DNA from: Mycobacterium nebraskense
Lineage (GTDB): Bacteria > Actinomycetota > Actinomycetes > Mycobacteriales > Mycobacteriaceae
Assembly: GCF_002102255.1 (NCBI RefSeq)
Contig: NZ_LQPH01000071.1
Location: 1-56,260, forward strand
Direction of reading: 5' to 3'
Length of the DNA: 56,260 nucleotides
Shown: piece by piece, positions 1-11,043 of the stretch
Layout of the letters: each line of letters begins with the position of its first letter
Numbering within the stretch: position 1 is the first letter of the stretch
Translations under genes and position numbers: made by a program
The notes under the pieces: generated by a model
Told to the model about the DNA's origin: nothing
Databases searched by the model: none
What the model saw: only the letters and a program-made list of their open reading frames with translations

Positions 1-201
1 CATCCCGCCAACCGGACTCACACCAGCAAAATCCACACCGACCAGCGTAAGTCCACTTAAGCAGATAAGCAGTACATGCGTTCGATAACAAGCCGCAGAG
101 CGCGGCTTTGTGGATGAATCGCCGACTGTGGATAACCGGCGGCCTGACGTGCCAGGATGAGACAAGGCCAGTGCCGCAACAACCGGTCGAGTGGTGTGCC
201 A

Positions 202-1149
202 ATGCCTGGTATGGACAAGCCCACGGGGCGGGTCGTCGCCCTGATCGTGCTGCTGCTCGTCGTCTCCGCCGCCCTGCGCGGCTATCTGCCGGCCTCGCAC
301 CACGCCGTGCACGGCGAGCCAACCAATAACCCGGCGGCGCTGGTACTCGTCGTAGCCGCCCTTGGAGTGACTCTCGCGCTGGTGGCCGTCGCGGTCATCG
401 CGCGGTTGCGCGACCCGCGCGCGGCGGCGCCGCAAGCCGGCCAGCTGTCCGAGATGCTTGGCACCGGCAGGGGACGGCCGAGCTGGCGCGTGTTGCTGAT
501 CGGGCTGGCAATCATCGTTGCCTGGCTGCTGATCGTCTTGGTGGCGTCCCGCCTGTTGGGACCCCACGGTGTCGGTCAGGCGCAGCCCCCGCCGGCGACC
601 GGCGCTCCGCCGGCCGAGCACGCCAACGCCCCGGCGTTGGGGCGGCCACATCCGCAGAACGGGGACATGTTCGGCATCCTGCTTGCCGCCACCGTCCCAA
701 TGATGCTGATCATCGTCACCGGAACGGTCGTCATGTCACGGCGACGGTGGCGCGCGGCTACGCCGGGCCCCGTCGCCGATGATCACGCCGAATCCCCGGC
801 GCCGCCGACCCGTTCGGAATCACTGGCGCGGGCGGCCGAACGCGGGCTGGCCGAGATGACCGACCTCAGCCGGGAACCCCGCGAGGCGATCATCGCCTGT
901 TATGCGGCGATGGAACGTGAACTCGCCAATGTGCCCGGCGCCGTCCCGCAGGACTTCGACACCCCGACCGAGGTGTTGGCCCGGGCGGTCGAACACCATG
1001 CGCTGCACGCCGATAATGCCGTGGAATTGGTGAACCTGTTCGCCGAGGCGCGATTCAGCCCGCACGTGATGAACGAGGGCCACCGCGACGTGGCGGTGCG
1101 CGTTCTCCAGGTGGTCCTTGACGAACTGGGCTCACGGAGCCTCGTATGA
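202..1149 (+). CDS. DUF4129-type membrane protein, first gene of the MoxR3 cluster
   Basis: A protein of about 315 residues with three hydrophobic segments: near the N-terminus (VVALIVLLLVVSAAL), a pair in the first third, and one around residues 155-175. A soluble C-terminal domain of about 120 residues has the look of DUF4129 (IIACYAAMERELA, then DTPTEVLARA). Proteins of this type commonly sit beside MoxR ATPases and DUF58 proteins, and the M. tuberculosis counterpart is Rv3166c from memory. ATG at 202 is preferred because the upstream residues are not membrane-like; the frame is open back to 157. The stop overlaps the next start by 4 bases. The preceding 200 bases hold no gene I can support. 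Biochemical function unknown. Confidence 0.75.
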   Translation: MPGMDKPTGRVVALIVLLLVVSAALRGYLPASHHAVHGEPTNNPAALVLVVAALGVTLALVAVAVIARLRDPRAAAPQAGQLSEMLGTGRGRPSWRVLLIGLAIIVAWLLIVLVASRLLGPHGVGQAQPPPATGAPPAEHANAPALGRPHPQNGDMFGILLAATVPMMLIIVTGTVVMSRRRWRAATPGPVADDHAESPAPPTRSESLARAAERGLAEMTDLSREPREAIIACYAAMERELANVPGAVPQDFDTPTEVLARAVEHHALHADNAVELVNLFAEARFSPHVMNEGHRDVAVRVLQVVLDELGSRSLV

Positions 1150-1624
1150 AAAAAACGCTGGCCCTTGGCATCTGCCTCATCGTCGGGATCGAGCTGCTGG
1201 CGCTGATACAGCACGATCGGCGGTTCGTGCTGGCCGCATCGGGCGGTGCCCTGGCTCTGGTGCTGCTCACCGTCCGTCGCGTCGTGGGGCGCGGAATCCG
1301 ACCCGAGACCGAAGCGGATCCCGACGATCTCGGGGATTCGTTGCGCCGCTGGCTTTCCAACACCGAAACGACGATCCGGTGGTCGGAGTCCACCCGGGTG
1401 GACTGGGACCGGCATCTGCGCCCGATGCTCGCACGCAGATACGAGATGGCGACCGGCCAGAGACGATCCAAAGACCCCATGGCATATCAGGTGAGCGGCC
1501 AAATGCTCTTCGGGACCGAATTGTGGGAATGGGTTAATCCGAACAACGTCGCGCGGACCGGCGACCGGCGGCCCGGTCCCGGCCGTGCGGCGCTGGAAGA
1601 GATTCTGCGAAAGTTGGAACAGGT

Positions 1625-1628
<4 letters not shown>
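1146..1628 (+). CDS. small conserved membrane protein of the MoxR cluster
   Basis: 160 residues with two hydrophobic stretches at the N-terminus (LALGICLIVGIELLALI, then VLAASGGALALVLLTV), followed by a charged cytoplasmic-type domain rich in Trp and Arg. It overlaps the preceding gene and moxR3 by 4 bases each (ATGA type), so translation of the three is probably coupled. Its place corresponds to M. tuberculosis Rv3165c, from memory. I see no enzymatic motif; a structural or adaptor role with the MoxR ATPase is inference from position only. Confidence 0.75.
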
Positions 1629-2602
<974 letters not shown>

Positions 2603-2609
2603 GTGCGGC

Positions 2610-3875
2610 ATGACCCAGTCCGCAGTCGAGTTCCGCTGGCGCGCATCGCACTTGACCCGCGCCATCGCCAGTTGCGCGGGGTTTGCGCTCGCGGTCGCGG
2701 TGATCGGCGCGCGGTGGCAGCTGATCGCCTTCGCGGCGCCGCTGCTCGGCGTGCTCTGCTCGATCAGCTGGCAACGGCCCGTGCCGACGATTCGCGTGCA
2801 CGGCGATCCCGATTCGCAGCGGTGCTTCGAAAACGACCGGGCGCGGGTGCGTATCTGGGCGACGGAAGAGGGCGAGGCAACGGGGTTTTCGGCGGTCGAG
2901 GTCACGGCCCCGCCCGTCGAGGGGATGCAGCTGGAAATTCTCGACTCGGAGTCCCGCCACGCCAAAGCCGTTGCGGTAACCGCGCAACGCTGGGGTCGGT
3001 ACTTCATCCGGGCCCGGGTCGACGCGGTCGCGCGCGGTGGGCTGCTGTCGGGGACGGCGACCGTTGACGCCGCGGAAGTGATCGTGTTTCCTCTCACGCC
3101 TCCGCAGTCGACGCCGATCCCGCAGACCGAGCTGCTCAACCGCCTGGGAGCCCACCTGACCCGGCATATCGGCCCCGGCGTCGAATATGCCGACATTCGC
3201 GCCTACGTGCCCGGAGACCAACTGCGCGCGGTGAACTGGCCGGTGAGCGCGCGGCGCGGCCAACTGCACGTCACGCAGCGCCTGACCGACCGCGCCGCCG
3301 ACGTGGTGGTGCTGATCGATACGTATCGGCAACCGGCGGGCCCGGCCACGGACGCGACCGAGCGCGTCGTACGCGGCGCTGCGCAAGTCGTACAGACCGC
3401 GTTGCGGCACGGGGACCGCGCCGGGATCATAGCCCTGGGCGGCAATCGCCCGCGCTGGCTGGGCGCCGACATCGGGCAGCGCCAGTTCTATCGGGTGCTC
3501 GACACGGTGCTCGGGGCCGGCGATCGATTCGAGAACACAACGGGCACTTTGGCGCCCCGCGCGGCCGTTCCGGCGGGTGCGATCGTCATCGCGTTCTCCA
3601 CGCTGCTCGATACCGAATTCGCGCTCGCGTTGATCGATCTGCGCAAGCGTGGCCACGTCGTCGTCACCGTCGACATCCTGGACAGCTCTCCTTTCGAGGG
3701 CGAGCAGGATCCCCTGGTGGAGCGGATGTGGGCGCTGCAGCGCTCCTCCATGTATCGCGACATGGCCACCGTCGGTGTCGACATCGTGTCGTGGCAAGGA
3801 GATAGCGGGTTGGAGCAGTCCATGGGAGTACTGCCGGACCGCCGCCGGCGGGTGCGGGGACGGCTCCGTGGCTAG
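2610..3875 (+). CDS. DUF58 domain (vWA-like) membrane protein
   Basis: About 421 residues from ATG 2610, seven bases after the moxR3 stop. The open frame extends upstream to 2526, inside moxR3, but that stretch is a shadow. Two N-terminal hydrophobic segments (IASCAGFALAVAVIGA, LIAFAAPLLGVLC) anchor it. A central domain precedes the DUF58 signature around residue 200 (VPGDQLRAVNWPVSARR), which leads into a vWA-like fold (VVVLIDTYR). DUF58 proteins pair with MoxR ATPases in many bacteria, and metal-ion-dependent binding to partners is presumed. Rv3163c is the likely M. tuberculosis counterpart. Confidence 0.85.
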   Translation: MTQSAVEFRWRASHLTRAIASCAGFALAVAVIGARWQLIAFAAPLLGVLCSISWQRPVPTIRVHGDPDSQRCFENDRARVRIWATEEGEATGFSAVEVTAPPVEGMQLEILDSESRHAKAVAVTAQRWGRYFIRARVDAVARGGLLSGTATVDAAEVIVFPLTPPQSTPIPQTELLNRLGAHLTRHIGPGVEYADIRAYVPGDQLRAVNWPVSARRGQLHVTQRLTDRAADVVVLIDTYRQPAGPATDATERVVRGAAQVVQTALRHGDRAGIIALGGNRPRWLGADIGQRQFYRVLDTVLGAGDRFENTTGTLAPRAAVPAGAIVIAFSTLLDTEFALALIDLRKRGHVVVTVDILDSSPFEGEQDPLVERMWALQRSSMYRDMATVGVDIVSWQGDSGLEQSMGVLPDRRRRVRGRLRG

Positions 3876-4332
3876 CGATGACACGGCAACGCCGCCGCGG
3901 CTGTGGGCCCTGGTGTTCTCTGTCGCGTTCGGCCTGCTGATGGTGGGCTTGGCCGCCGACGGTTCGCACGGGCTCGCCGTGGCCGCGTGGGCGGCGGCTC
4001 TGGGCGCGGTGGCAGGGGCAACGGTATTTCGTCCTGCCGCAACGCTTGCCGTGTTGCTGTCAGTGGTCACCATCGGGCTGTCCGACCCGCCGCTGGTGTT
4101 CGTCGCACTGTCCGGCCTGTGCGCCGCCGCGTACCTGGTCTGCCGCCACGCGTTCGGCGCGTCGGCCGCCGTCGTGATGGGGAGCTGGCCGACAGCCGTT
4201 GGCGCCGTTGGCTTTACGTTCGCCGGGTTGGTCGCGACGTCGTTCCCGCTGCAACTGCCGTGGCTGCCGTTGGCCGCGCCGCTGGCGGCGCTGGCCGTTT
4301 ATGTGCTCGCCGTGCGGCCGTTCCTGAGCTGA
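3868..4332 (+). CDS. integral membrane protein, last gene of the MoxR cluster
   Basis: 154 residues starting at GTG 3868, which overlaps the DUF58 stop by 8 bases. It is almost wholly hydrophobic, with about four or five predicted helices (for example LWALVFSVAFGLLMVGLA and LAVLLSVVTIGLS). No catalytic motif is seen. It matches Rv3162c in position. It ends only 3 bases before the convergent nuoN stop, leaving no room for a separate terminator. Confidence 0.75.
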   Translation: MASDDTATPPRLWALVFSVAFGLLMVGLAADGSHGLAVAAWAAALGAVAGATVFRPAATLAVLLSVVTIGLSDPPLVFVALSGLCAAAYLVCRHAFGASAAVVMGSWPTAVGAVGFTFAGLVATSFPLQLPWLPLAAPLAALAVYVLAVRPFLS

Positions 4333-4335
4333 CTT

Positions 4336-5925
4336 TCAGTGCAGCAGCTGGGCGGCCTGATCGGCCAGGTCGAGCAGCGGCTGCGGGAAGATGCCCAGCA
4401 CCACGGTGACCGCGGCGCATACGGCAATCGCGGCCTTGCTCAGAATCCCCGGCGCCACCACGTGTGGGGTGTCGTCGGTTGCCTCGGTGAAGAACATCGA
4501 CACGATCACCCGCACGTAGAAGTAAGCGGCGATTCCGCTGGCGACCACACCGATGATCACCAGCGGCGCAGCGCCGCCCTGGGCGGCGGCCTTGAACACG
4601 GCGAGCTTGCTGACGAACCCACTCGTCAACGGGATGCCGGCGAAGGCCAGCAGGAACATCGAAAACATCACGCCCACAATGGGGGAGCGCTGCCCGAGCC
4701 CCGCCCAGTGCGACACGGTGGCGTCTTCGACGCCGTCGGCATCGCGGATCAGGCTGACGATGGCGAACGCCCCGACGGTGCTGAAGCTGTAGGCGAGCAG
4801 GTAGAACAGCGTGGACGAAAGGCCCGCCTGGTTGTCGGCGATCACGCCGGTGAGGATGAACCCGACGTGGGCGACCGACGAATAGGCCAGCATGCGCTTG
4901 ACGTCGGTCTGGTTGACCGCGGTGATGGTACCCACCGCCATGGTGAGAATCGAGATGGTCCACAGCACCGGCCGCCATTGATCGTGCAGTGGCGGCAGCG
5001 CGACGTAGACCACCCGCAGCAGCGCGCCGAAGGCCGCGACCTTGGTGGCCGCCGCCATGAACCCGGTGATGGGAGTGGGCGCACCCTGGTAGACGTCCGG
5101 AATCCACGAATGGAACGGAACCGCACCCACTTTGAACAACAGGCCGACCGACAGTAGCGCGACTCCCACCAGCGCCATCGAGGTGTCTCCGTGCGCCGCC
5201 AGCGCGTCCCGGATGCCGGTCAGCAGCAGCGTGCCGGTCGCGCCGTACAGCAACGCCACGCCGTACAGGAAGAACGCCGACGAGAACGCACCCAGCAGGA
5301 AGTACTTCATGGCCGCCTCCTGCGACAGCAGGCGCCGATGACGGGCCAGGCCGCACATCAGGTACAGCGGCAGCGAAAGAACTTCGAGCGCAACGAACAT
5401 CGTCAACAGGTCGTTGGAGGCCGGGAAGACCATCATGCCGCCGACGGACAGCATCGCCAGTGGGAACAGTTCCGTCTGCGCGGCCCCGGCCCGCTCCGCG
5501 TCACGCTCGGCGTCGCTGCCGGGAACCGCGGACGCCTGCGGGGTGAAGGAGTCCAGTCCGACCGATCCGGCGGCTCCCACCCCCGCGGCGACCTTGCTGT
5601 CCGCCTTGGCTTGCGTGCGTTCGGCGATGAAGATGACCGACAACACCGCGACCAGCAGCACCGTGCCCTGCAGGAACAGAGTGGTTCGGTCAATGGCCAT
5701 CGCGCCCAGCACCGCCGCGCGGCCGGAGGCCGGAATCGACTCGGCCACTTCCACGGTCGCCACGAATGCCGCGGCCAGACCGGCCAGGGCGAGGGTCACC
5801 TGGGCGCCGTAGCGAACCCGCCTGGGCAGAAACGCTTCCGCGAGGACGCCGACGACCGCGACGCCGAACACGATGAGCGTCGGGCAGAGCAGAAAGTACT
5901 CGATGCTCGGGGTGGGAAGGGTCAT
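4336..5925 (-). CDS. nuoN: NADH-quinone oxidoreductase subunit N
   Basis: 529 residues, an antiporter-like membrane subunit of complex I (proton_antipo family) with about 14 helices. The family signature with the conserved lysine and proline helices is visible (KVGAVPFHSWIPDVYQGAP, then MAAATKVAAFGALLRV). It acts in the membrane arm that couples quinone reduction to proton pumping. An acidic loop around residues 110-150 is longer than in many homologues. Its ATG shares one base with the nuoM TAA. Last gene of the nuo operon; the stop is 3 bases from a convergent gene. Confidence 0.95.
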   Translation of the reverse strand: MTLPTPSIEYFLLCPTLIVFGVAVVGVLAEAFLPRRVRYGAQVTLALAGLAAAFVATVEVAESIPASGRAAVLGAMAIDRTTLFLQGTVLLVAVLSVIFIAERTQAKADSKVAAGVGAAGSVGLDSFTPQASAVPGSDAERDAERAGAAQTELFPLAMLSVGGMMVFPASNDLLTMFVALEVLSLPLYLMCGLARHRRLLSQEAAMKYFLLGAFSSAFFLYGVALLYGATGTLLLTGIRDALAAHGDTSMALVGVALLSVGLLFKVGAVPFHSWIPDVYQGAPTPITGFMAAATKVAAFGALLRVVYVALPPLHDQWRPVLWTISILTMAVGTITAVNQTDVKRMLAYSSVAHVGFILTGVIADNQAGLSSTLFYLLAYSFSTVGAFAIVSLIRDADGVEDATVSHWAGLGQRSPIVGVMFSMFLLAFAGIPLTSGFVSKLAVFKAAAQGGAAPLVIIGVVASGIAAYFYVRVIVSMFFTEATDDTPHVVAPGILSKAAIAVCAAVTVVLGIFPQPLLDLADQAAQLLH

Positions 5926-7499
5926 TATCGCGGTCCTTCGGCTGTCCGGGGTACGCGGTTGACTGCCGGCACGCTCGGCGCGGGATCGTGCTGACCGATG
6001 GTGGTCATGGTGTTCTCGACGGCGGGGTTGATGATGTCGAGCACCGGCTTGGGGTAGACGCCGAGGACGAGCAGCAGCGCGATCAGTGGTGCGACGACGA
6101 TCAATTCGCGCGCCCGCAGGTCACCGATCTTCTCGTTGCCGGTGGCCACCGGTCCGGTCATCATGCGTTGGTAGAGCCACAGCATGTAGATGGCGGACAG
6201 CACCAGCGCGGTGACACCGAAGGCGGCGGCCAGCCAGTACCGGTTGAAAGTGCCTAGCAGGACCAGGAATTCGCTGATGAATGGTGCCAGGCCGGGTAGC
6301 GACAGGGTGGCCATGGCAGAGACGAGGAAGGTCCCCGCCAGGATGGGCGCCACCTTCTGCACCCCGCCGTAGTCGGCGATCGCCCGGCTGCCGTGCCGCG
6401 ATATCAGGAAGCCCGCGATCAGGAAAACCGCTGCCGTGGACAGGCCGTGGTTGAGCATGTACAGCGTCGACCCGCTCTGCCCCTGGCTCGTCATCACGAA
6501 GATGCCCAGGATGATGAACCCGAAGTGGGAGATGGAGGTGTAGGCGATCAGGCGCATGATGTCGGTCTGCCCGATGGCCACGACCGCGCCGTAGATGACC
6601 CCGATGACGGCCAGCACGATGATCAGGGGGCGGAAATAGGTTGAGGCGCCGGGGAACAGCTGCAGGCAGTAGCGCAGCATGCCGAAGGTGCCGACCTTGT
6701 CCATTACCGCCATCATCAGCACTGCGGTCGCCGGGGTGGCCTCGACGGCGGCGTCGGGCAGCCACCGGTGGAACGGCCACAGCGGCGCTTTGATGGCGAA
6801 CGCGAACATGAAGCCCAGGAACAGCGCCTTGAACACCGCGGAGTCCGCACCGTAGCGGCCGGAGGCGACGCCGGCCACGATCTCGCGGAAGTCGAAGGTG
6901 CCCGAACCGTGCTCCGCGGTCACCACGTAAAGCCCGATCACCGCGGCCAGCATGATCAGCCCGCCGAACAGGTTGTACAGCAAGAACTTCACCGCCGCGC
7001 GTGACCTGCCGGCCCCGCCGCCGAAGCCCCCGATCAGGAAGTACATCGGGATGAGCATGGCCTCGAAAAACACGTAGAACAGCAACACGTCCAGCGCGAC
7101 CACGGAGATCAGCACCATCGACTCGATGGCGAGCGTCAGGGCGACGTAGGCGTGCACGCCCCGGGGGCTGCGTTCGCCGCCGTCGTTCCAGCCGGCCACC
7201 TGCAGCACCGGGATCAGCACCGCGGTCAGCAGTACCAGCACCACGGCGATGCCGTCCACACCGAGGGAGTAGGTGGCCCCGAACGCCGGTATCCAGGAAT
7301 GGCTTTCGACGAATTGGTAAGCGCTGCCACCGGTCTTGAAGCCGAGGGTGATGACGATCGCCACCGCCAGCGTCAGGATGCCGAAGACAAGGCCGGTCCA
7401 CTTGGCGAGCCGGCGCAGCCCCGGTGGCAGCAGGATGACGAGCACCGAGCCGGCCAGCGGCACCAGCCACAGGATGCTCAGCCACGGAAGGTTGTTCAC
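5925..7499 (-). CDS. nuoM: NADH-quinone oxidoreductase subunit M
   Basis: 524 residues from GTG 7499, chosen because the GTGA overlap with the nuoL stop gives the family's usual N-terminus ([17 protein letters not shown]); the frame stays open upstream but that is nuoL shadow. It is a second antiporter-like subunit with many helices and the motif [23 protein letters not shown] (here AVEATPATA). The conserved glutamate region [17 protein letters not shown] is intact. Translation is probably coupled to nuoL and nuoN. Confidence 0.95.
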   Translation of the reverse strand: MNNLPWLSILWLVPLAGSVLVILLPPGLRRLAKWTGLVFGILTLAVAIVITLGFKTGGSAYQFVESHSWIPAFGATYSLGVDGIAVVLVLLTAVLIPVLQVAGWNDGGERSPRGVHAYVALTLAIESMVLISVVALDVLLFYVFFEAMLIPMYFLIGGFGGGAGRSRAAVKFLLYNLFGGLIMLAAVIGLYVVTAEHGSGTFDFREIVAGVASGRYGADSAVFKALFLGFMFAFAIKAPLWPFHRWLPDAAVEATPATAVLMMAVMDKVGTFGMLRYCLQLFPGASTYFRPLIIVLAVIGVIYGAVVAIGQTDIMRLIAYTSISHFGFIILGIFVMTSQGQSGSTLYMLNHGLSTAAVFLIAGFLISRHGSRAIADYGGVQKVAPILAGTFLVSAMATLSLPGLAPFISEFLVLLGTFNRYWLAAAFGVTALVLSAIYMLWLYQRMMTGPVATGNEKIGDLRARELIVVAPLIALLLVLGVYPKPVLDIINPAVENTMTTIGQHDPAPSVPAVNRVPRTAEGPR

Positions 7500-9382
7500 C
7501 ACAGTTTCACCGCCAGGATCAGCGCGATCACCAGGACCGCGCCCGTCAGCATCGACAATGCGTAATTGCGGGCGAAGCCGGTTTGCAGCCCCCGCAGGCG
7601 ATTCGAAGTCCGGCCGACCAGCGCGGCCAGTGCGTTGACGGAGCCGTCCACGCCCGCGTTGTCGACGTCGACAAGCGCCTGAGTCAGTTCGGCTCCGGGG
7701 CGCATGAACACCTCCTCGTTGAAGGCGTCGCCGTAGAAGTCCCTGCGGGCGGCCGTCGTCACCGGCGACACCGAGAGCGGCGCCACCCTGGGGATTTCCG
7801 CGGTCGCGTACAACCGGTAGGCCACCGCGATCCCGATCGCGACGACGCCCAGCGCGAGGGCGGTGCTCACCCAGGCCGGCAACGCCTGGGTGACCTCTTC
7901 GTGCTTCCCGACGACCGGCTCGAGCCAGCGCTGCAGGGTGCCCCGCCACGCCAGCAGCCCGCCGGAGACCACGGAGCCGACGGCGAGCAGGATCATCGGC
8001 CACGTCATCAGGCCGGGCGCCTCGTGGGGATGGGTGCCAGGGGCCCAACGCTTTTTGCCGAAGAAGGTCATCAGCATCACGCGGGTCATGTAGAACGCGG
8101 TGACGCCCGCGCCCAGCAGCGCGGCCCCGCCCAGCACGTAGCCGCGGGCGTCGCCGGCGCCCAGCGCGGCCTCGATGATCGCGTCCTTGGAGAAGAAGCC
8201 CGCGAACGGCGGCACGCCGATGATGGCCAGATAGCCGAGGCCGAAGGTGGCGAAGGTGATTGGCAGCGCGGCGCGCAAGCCGCCGTAGCGACGCATGTCC
8301 TGTTCCTCGTGCATCGCGTGGATCACCGCGCCGGAGCCGAGGAACAAGCCGGCCTTGAAGAAGCCGTGGGTGAGGAGATGCATGATCGCGAACGCGTAGC
8401 CGGCCGGGCCGAGGCCGGCGGCCAGCACCATGTAGCCGATCTGGCTCATCGTCGACGCCGCCAGCGCACGCTTGATGTCGTCCTTGGCGCAGCCGATGAA
8501 CGCCCCGAGCAGCAACGTGACTGCGCCGACGATGACCACGGCGGTTCGAGCATCGGGCGCCAGGTTGTAGAGCGGGTTGGACCGCACGATGAGGTACACG
8601 CCGGCGGTCACCATGGTGGCGGCGTGGATCAGGGCGGACACCGGGGTGGGGCCCTCCATGGCGTCACCCAACCACGCCTGCAACGGGACCTGCGCGGACT
8701 TTGCGCAGGCACCCAGCAGCAGCAGCAACCCCATCGCCGTCAGCGCACCCCGGCCGGCACCGGGCGCACCGGCGAACACCCCGGCGTAGGACAGCGTGCC
8801 GAAAGTGCTGAACATCAAGAACATTCCGAGAGCGAGCCCGGCGTCCCCGACCCGGTTCATCACGAACGCCTTCTTGGCCGCGGTAGCCGCCGTCGGCTTG
8901 TGGTACCAGAACCCGATGAGCAGGTAGGACGCCAGGCCGACGCCTTCCCAGCCGACGTAGAGCACCACGTAGTTGTCGGCGACCACCAGCAGCAGCATCG
9001 AGGCCAGGAACAAGTTGAGGTAGCCGAAAAACCTTCGGCGGTCCGGGTCTTCGGCCATGTAGGCGACCGAGTAGATGTGGATCAGCGACCCGACCCCGGA
9101 GATCAACAGCACGAAACACACGGACAGCTGGTCGATCTGCAGGCCGAGGTCCACCTGCAATTGGCCGACCGGGATCCAGGTGAACAACGTCTGGTGGATG
9201 ACCCGGTCGTCAGCACCGCGACCGAGCAACTCGTTCAGCAGGCTCAGGCCCACGCCAAATGCCCCGAGGGCGGCGGCGCAACCCAGCCAATGGCCCCAGG
9301 GATCGGTGCGTCGCCCGCCGAACAACAGGATCGCGGCACCCGCCAGCGGCAGTGCCACCAGCAGCCAGGTGTAGTGAGTCAT
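7496..9382 (-). CDS. nuoL: NADH-quinone oxidoreductase subunit L
   Basis: 628 residues, the largest antiporter-like subunit and the distal end of the membrane arm. Signatures include [37 protein letters not shown] and the helix [15 protein letters not shown]. The C-terminus carries the amphipathic extension expected to lie along the arm and ends in a final helix ([13 protein letters not shown]). It starts at ATG 9382, about 10 bases after the nuoK stop, and overlaps nuoM by 4 bases. Confidence 0.95.
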   Translation of the reverse strand: MTHYTWLLVALPLAGAAILLFGGRRTDPWGHWLGCAAALGAFGVGLSLLNELLGRGADDRVIHQTLFTWIPVGQLQVDLGLQIDQLSVCFVLLISGVGSLIHIYSVAYMAEDPDRRRFFGYLNLFLASMLLLVVADNYVVLYVGWEGVGLASYLLIGFWYHKPTAATAAKKAFVMNRVGDAGLALGMFLMFSTFGTLSYAGVFAGAPGAGRGALTAMGLLLLLGACAKSAQVPLQAWLGDAMEGPTPVSALIHAATMVTAGVYLIVRSNPLYNLAPDARTAVVIVGAVTLLLGAFIGCAKDDIKRALAASTMSQIGYMVLAAGLGPAGYAFAIMHLLTHGFFKAGLFLGSGAVIHAMHEEQDMRRYGGLRAALPITFATFGLGYLAIIGVPPFAGFFSKDAIIEAALGAGDARGYVLGGAALLGAGVTAFYMTRVMLMTFFGKKRWAPGTHPHEAPGLMTWPMILLAVGSVVSGGLLAWRGTLQRWLEPVVGKHEEVTQALPAWVSTALALGVVAIGIAVAYRLYATAEIPRVAPLSVSPVTTAARRDFYGDAFNEEVFMRPGAELTQALVDVDNAGVDGSVNALAALVGRTSNRLRGLQTGFARNYALSMLTGAVLVIALILAVKLW

Positions 9383-9392
9383 GTTGGCGTTG

Positions 9393-9692
9393 TCAGCCTT
9401 TGAGTAGGTTCGCGTCGTCGACCGACGCCGATTTGCGGGCCCGGAAAATCGTCATGATGATGGCCAGGCCGACGACGACCTCGCACGCGGCCACCACCAT
9501 CGTGAAGAACGCGATCATCTGGCCGTCCAGGTGGCCGTGCATCCGCGCGAACGTGACGAACGCCAGGTTGACCGCGTTGAGCATCAGCTCGACGCACATG
9601 AACATCACGATGGCGTTGCGTCGCAACAACACCCCCGAGGCCCCGATGGTGAACAGCAAGGCCGAAAGGTACAGGTAATTCGCCGGATTCAC
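9393..9692 (-). CDS. nuoK: NADH-quinone oxidoreductase subunit K
   Basis: 99 residues from GTG 9692 ([17 protein letters not shown]), which overlaps the nuoJ stop as GTGA. A small subunit with three helices. The membrane-embedded glutamate of the proton path is visible in [16 protein letters not shown], and the second in [13 protein letters not shown]. Length is normal. The open frame runs on upstream to 10529 but that part is antisense/shadow of nuoJ. Confidence 0.95.
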   Translation of the reverse strand: MNPANYLYLSALLFTIGASGVLLRRNAIVMFMCVELMLNAVNLAFVTFARMHGHLDGQMIAFFTMVVAACEVVVGLAIIMTIFRARKSASVDDANLLKG

Positions 9693-10501
9693 GACGCACC
9701 GCCTTGTGACAAACTCGGGCTGGGTGGACGAGAGGGAGTTTCCTTGCCGTCGGCGCCGCGGCTGCGCAGGATCGGCGACACCGACAGCTCCGAGTACGAC
9801 CCGTCTGGCAGCAGGGCCGCCACATCGACGGCGTTGTGGCGCGCGTAGACGCCGGGGCTGGGCATCGGGGTGGGGTGCCCACCGGGCTGGAACCGCTCCT
9901 GCGAGAGCTCCCGCTGCGTCTTGCGGCGCTCGAAACGCTCGCGGTGTGCCAGCACCATCGCCCCGACCGCCGCGGTGATCAGCAGCGCGCTGGTGAGTTC
10001 GAACGCCCAGACATACCGGGAGAAGATCAGCGCCGCAAGCCCTTCCACATTGCCGTTGGCGTTGGCGGTCGTCAGCCCCGCGAAGCCACCCGTCGCGGCG
10101 GTGCCGATCGCGGCGATCAGCAGAACGCCGAACCCGACACCGGCCAGCACCGCGGCGATGCGCTGTCCGTGCAGCGTCTCCTTCAAAGATTCCGCGGAGT
10201 CCACGCCGATCAGCATCAACACGAACAAGAACAACATCATCACCGCGCCGGTGTAGACCACGACTTGGACGACACCCAGAAACAGCGCGTCCTGGATCAT
10301 GTAGAACACCGCGAGGATGATCATCGTCATCGCCAGGAACATCGCCGAGTACACGGCGTTGACCGCCAGCACCACCCCGACCGCGCCGATCAACGCCAGC
10401 GCCCCCAGCACCCAGAACGCCACCGCTTCGCCGGTGGAGGTGCGGACGATCGTGTCGGAAGCCAGATTGGAAGCCAGGAGCTGGCCCGTCACCGCAGTCA
10501 C
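9689..10501 (-). CDS. nuoJ: NADH-quinone oxidoreductase subunit J
   Basis: 270 residues from GTG 10501, overlapping the nuoI stop (GTGA). Five helices in the first 200 residues, with the NuoJ signature [17 protein letters not shown] and [19 protein letters not shown]. The C-terminal 70 residues form a polar tail ending in a Ser/Pro-rich segment, as in mycobacterial NuoJ but longer than in E. coli. Part of the membrane arm near the quinone site. Confidence 0.94.
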   Translation of the reverse strand: MTAVTGQLLASNLASDTIVRTSTGEAVAFWVLGALALIGAVGVVLAVNAVYSAMFLAMTMIILAVFYMIQDALFLGVVQVVVYTGAVMMLFLFVLMLIGVDSAESLKETLHGQRIAAVLAGVGFGVLLIAAIGTAATGGFAGLTTANANGNVEGLAALIFSRYVWAFELTSALLITAAVGAMVLAHRERFERRKTQRELSQERFQPGGHPTPMPSPGVYARHNAVDVAALLPDGSYSELSVSPILRSRGADGKETPSRPPSPSLSQGGAS

Positions 10502-11043
10502 CGGGAGTCTCCGACCGTATCCGTCTCAAGCACGCCGTCCGCCGTCACATTGCCTTGGTAGTAGTCCTTGTCGGTGGCGCCGGGTGCCCGGGGGTGCGGC
10601 GGCGCGGTCATGTCGGGGAGCAGGGGGGCCAGCAGCCGGTCCTTCTCGTAGATCAGGTCGGCGCGGTTGTCGTCCGCCATCTCGTAGTCGTTGGTCATCG
10701 TCAGCGCCCGGGTCGGGCAGGCCTCGATGCACAGACCGCAGCCGATGCAACGCAGGTAATTGATTTGATAGACCCGGCCGTAGCGTTCACCCGGCGAATA
10801 CCTGAGCTCCTCGGTGTTGTCCGCGCCCTCGACGTAGATCGCGTCGGCCGGGCACGCCCAGGCGCACAGCTCGCACCCGATGCACTTCTCCAGGCCGTCC
10901 GCGTAGCGGTTGAGCTGGTGACGGCCGTGATAGCGCGGCGCGACGGGGCCCGGCTTCTCCGGATACTCTTCGGTGACATGTTTTTTGAACATCGATCCGA
11001 ACGTCACGCCGAATCCGGCCACGGCGTCCAAGAACTTAGCCAC
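10498..11043 (-). CDS. nuoI: NADH-quinone oxidoreductase subunit I (two 4Fe-4S)
   Basis: 181 residues from GTG 11043. A ferredoxin-type subunit with two CxxCxxCxxxCP motifs, [12 protein letters not shown] and [12 protein letters not shown], binding clusters N6a and N6b that pass electrons toward NuoB. It overlaps the nuoH stop by 8 bases and nuoJ by 4. Normal length for mycobacteria. Confidence 0.96.
   Translation of the reverse strand: MAKFLDAVAGFGVTFGSMFKKHVTEEYPEKPGPVAPRYHGRHQLNRYADGLEKCIGCELCAWACPADAIYVEGADNTEELRYSPGERYGRVYQINYLRCIGCGLCIEACPTRALTMTNDYEMADDNRADLIYEKDRLLAPLLPDMTAPPHPRAPGATDKDYYQGNVTADGVLETDTVGDSR

Noticed and set aside
127..135. DnaA-box-like TGTGGATAA (and a near copy at about 109)
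   Set aside because: Only one perfect site, no AT-rich unwinding region or dnaA/dnaN nearby; an origin is not supported.
7583..9403. 606-codon open frame on the + strand
   Set aside because: It is exactly antisense to nuoL, with His/Gln/Arg-rich composition typical of GC-rich shadow frames and no recognisable domain.
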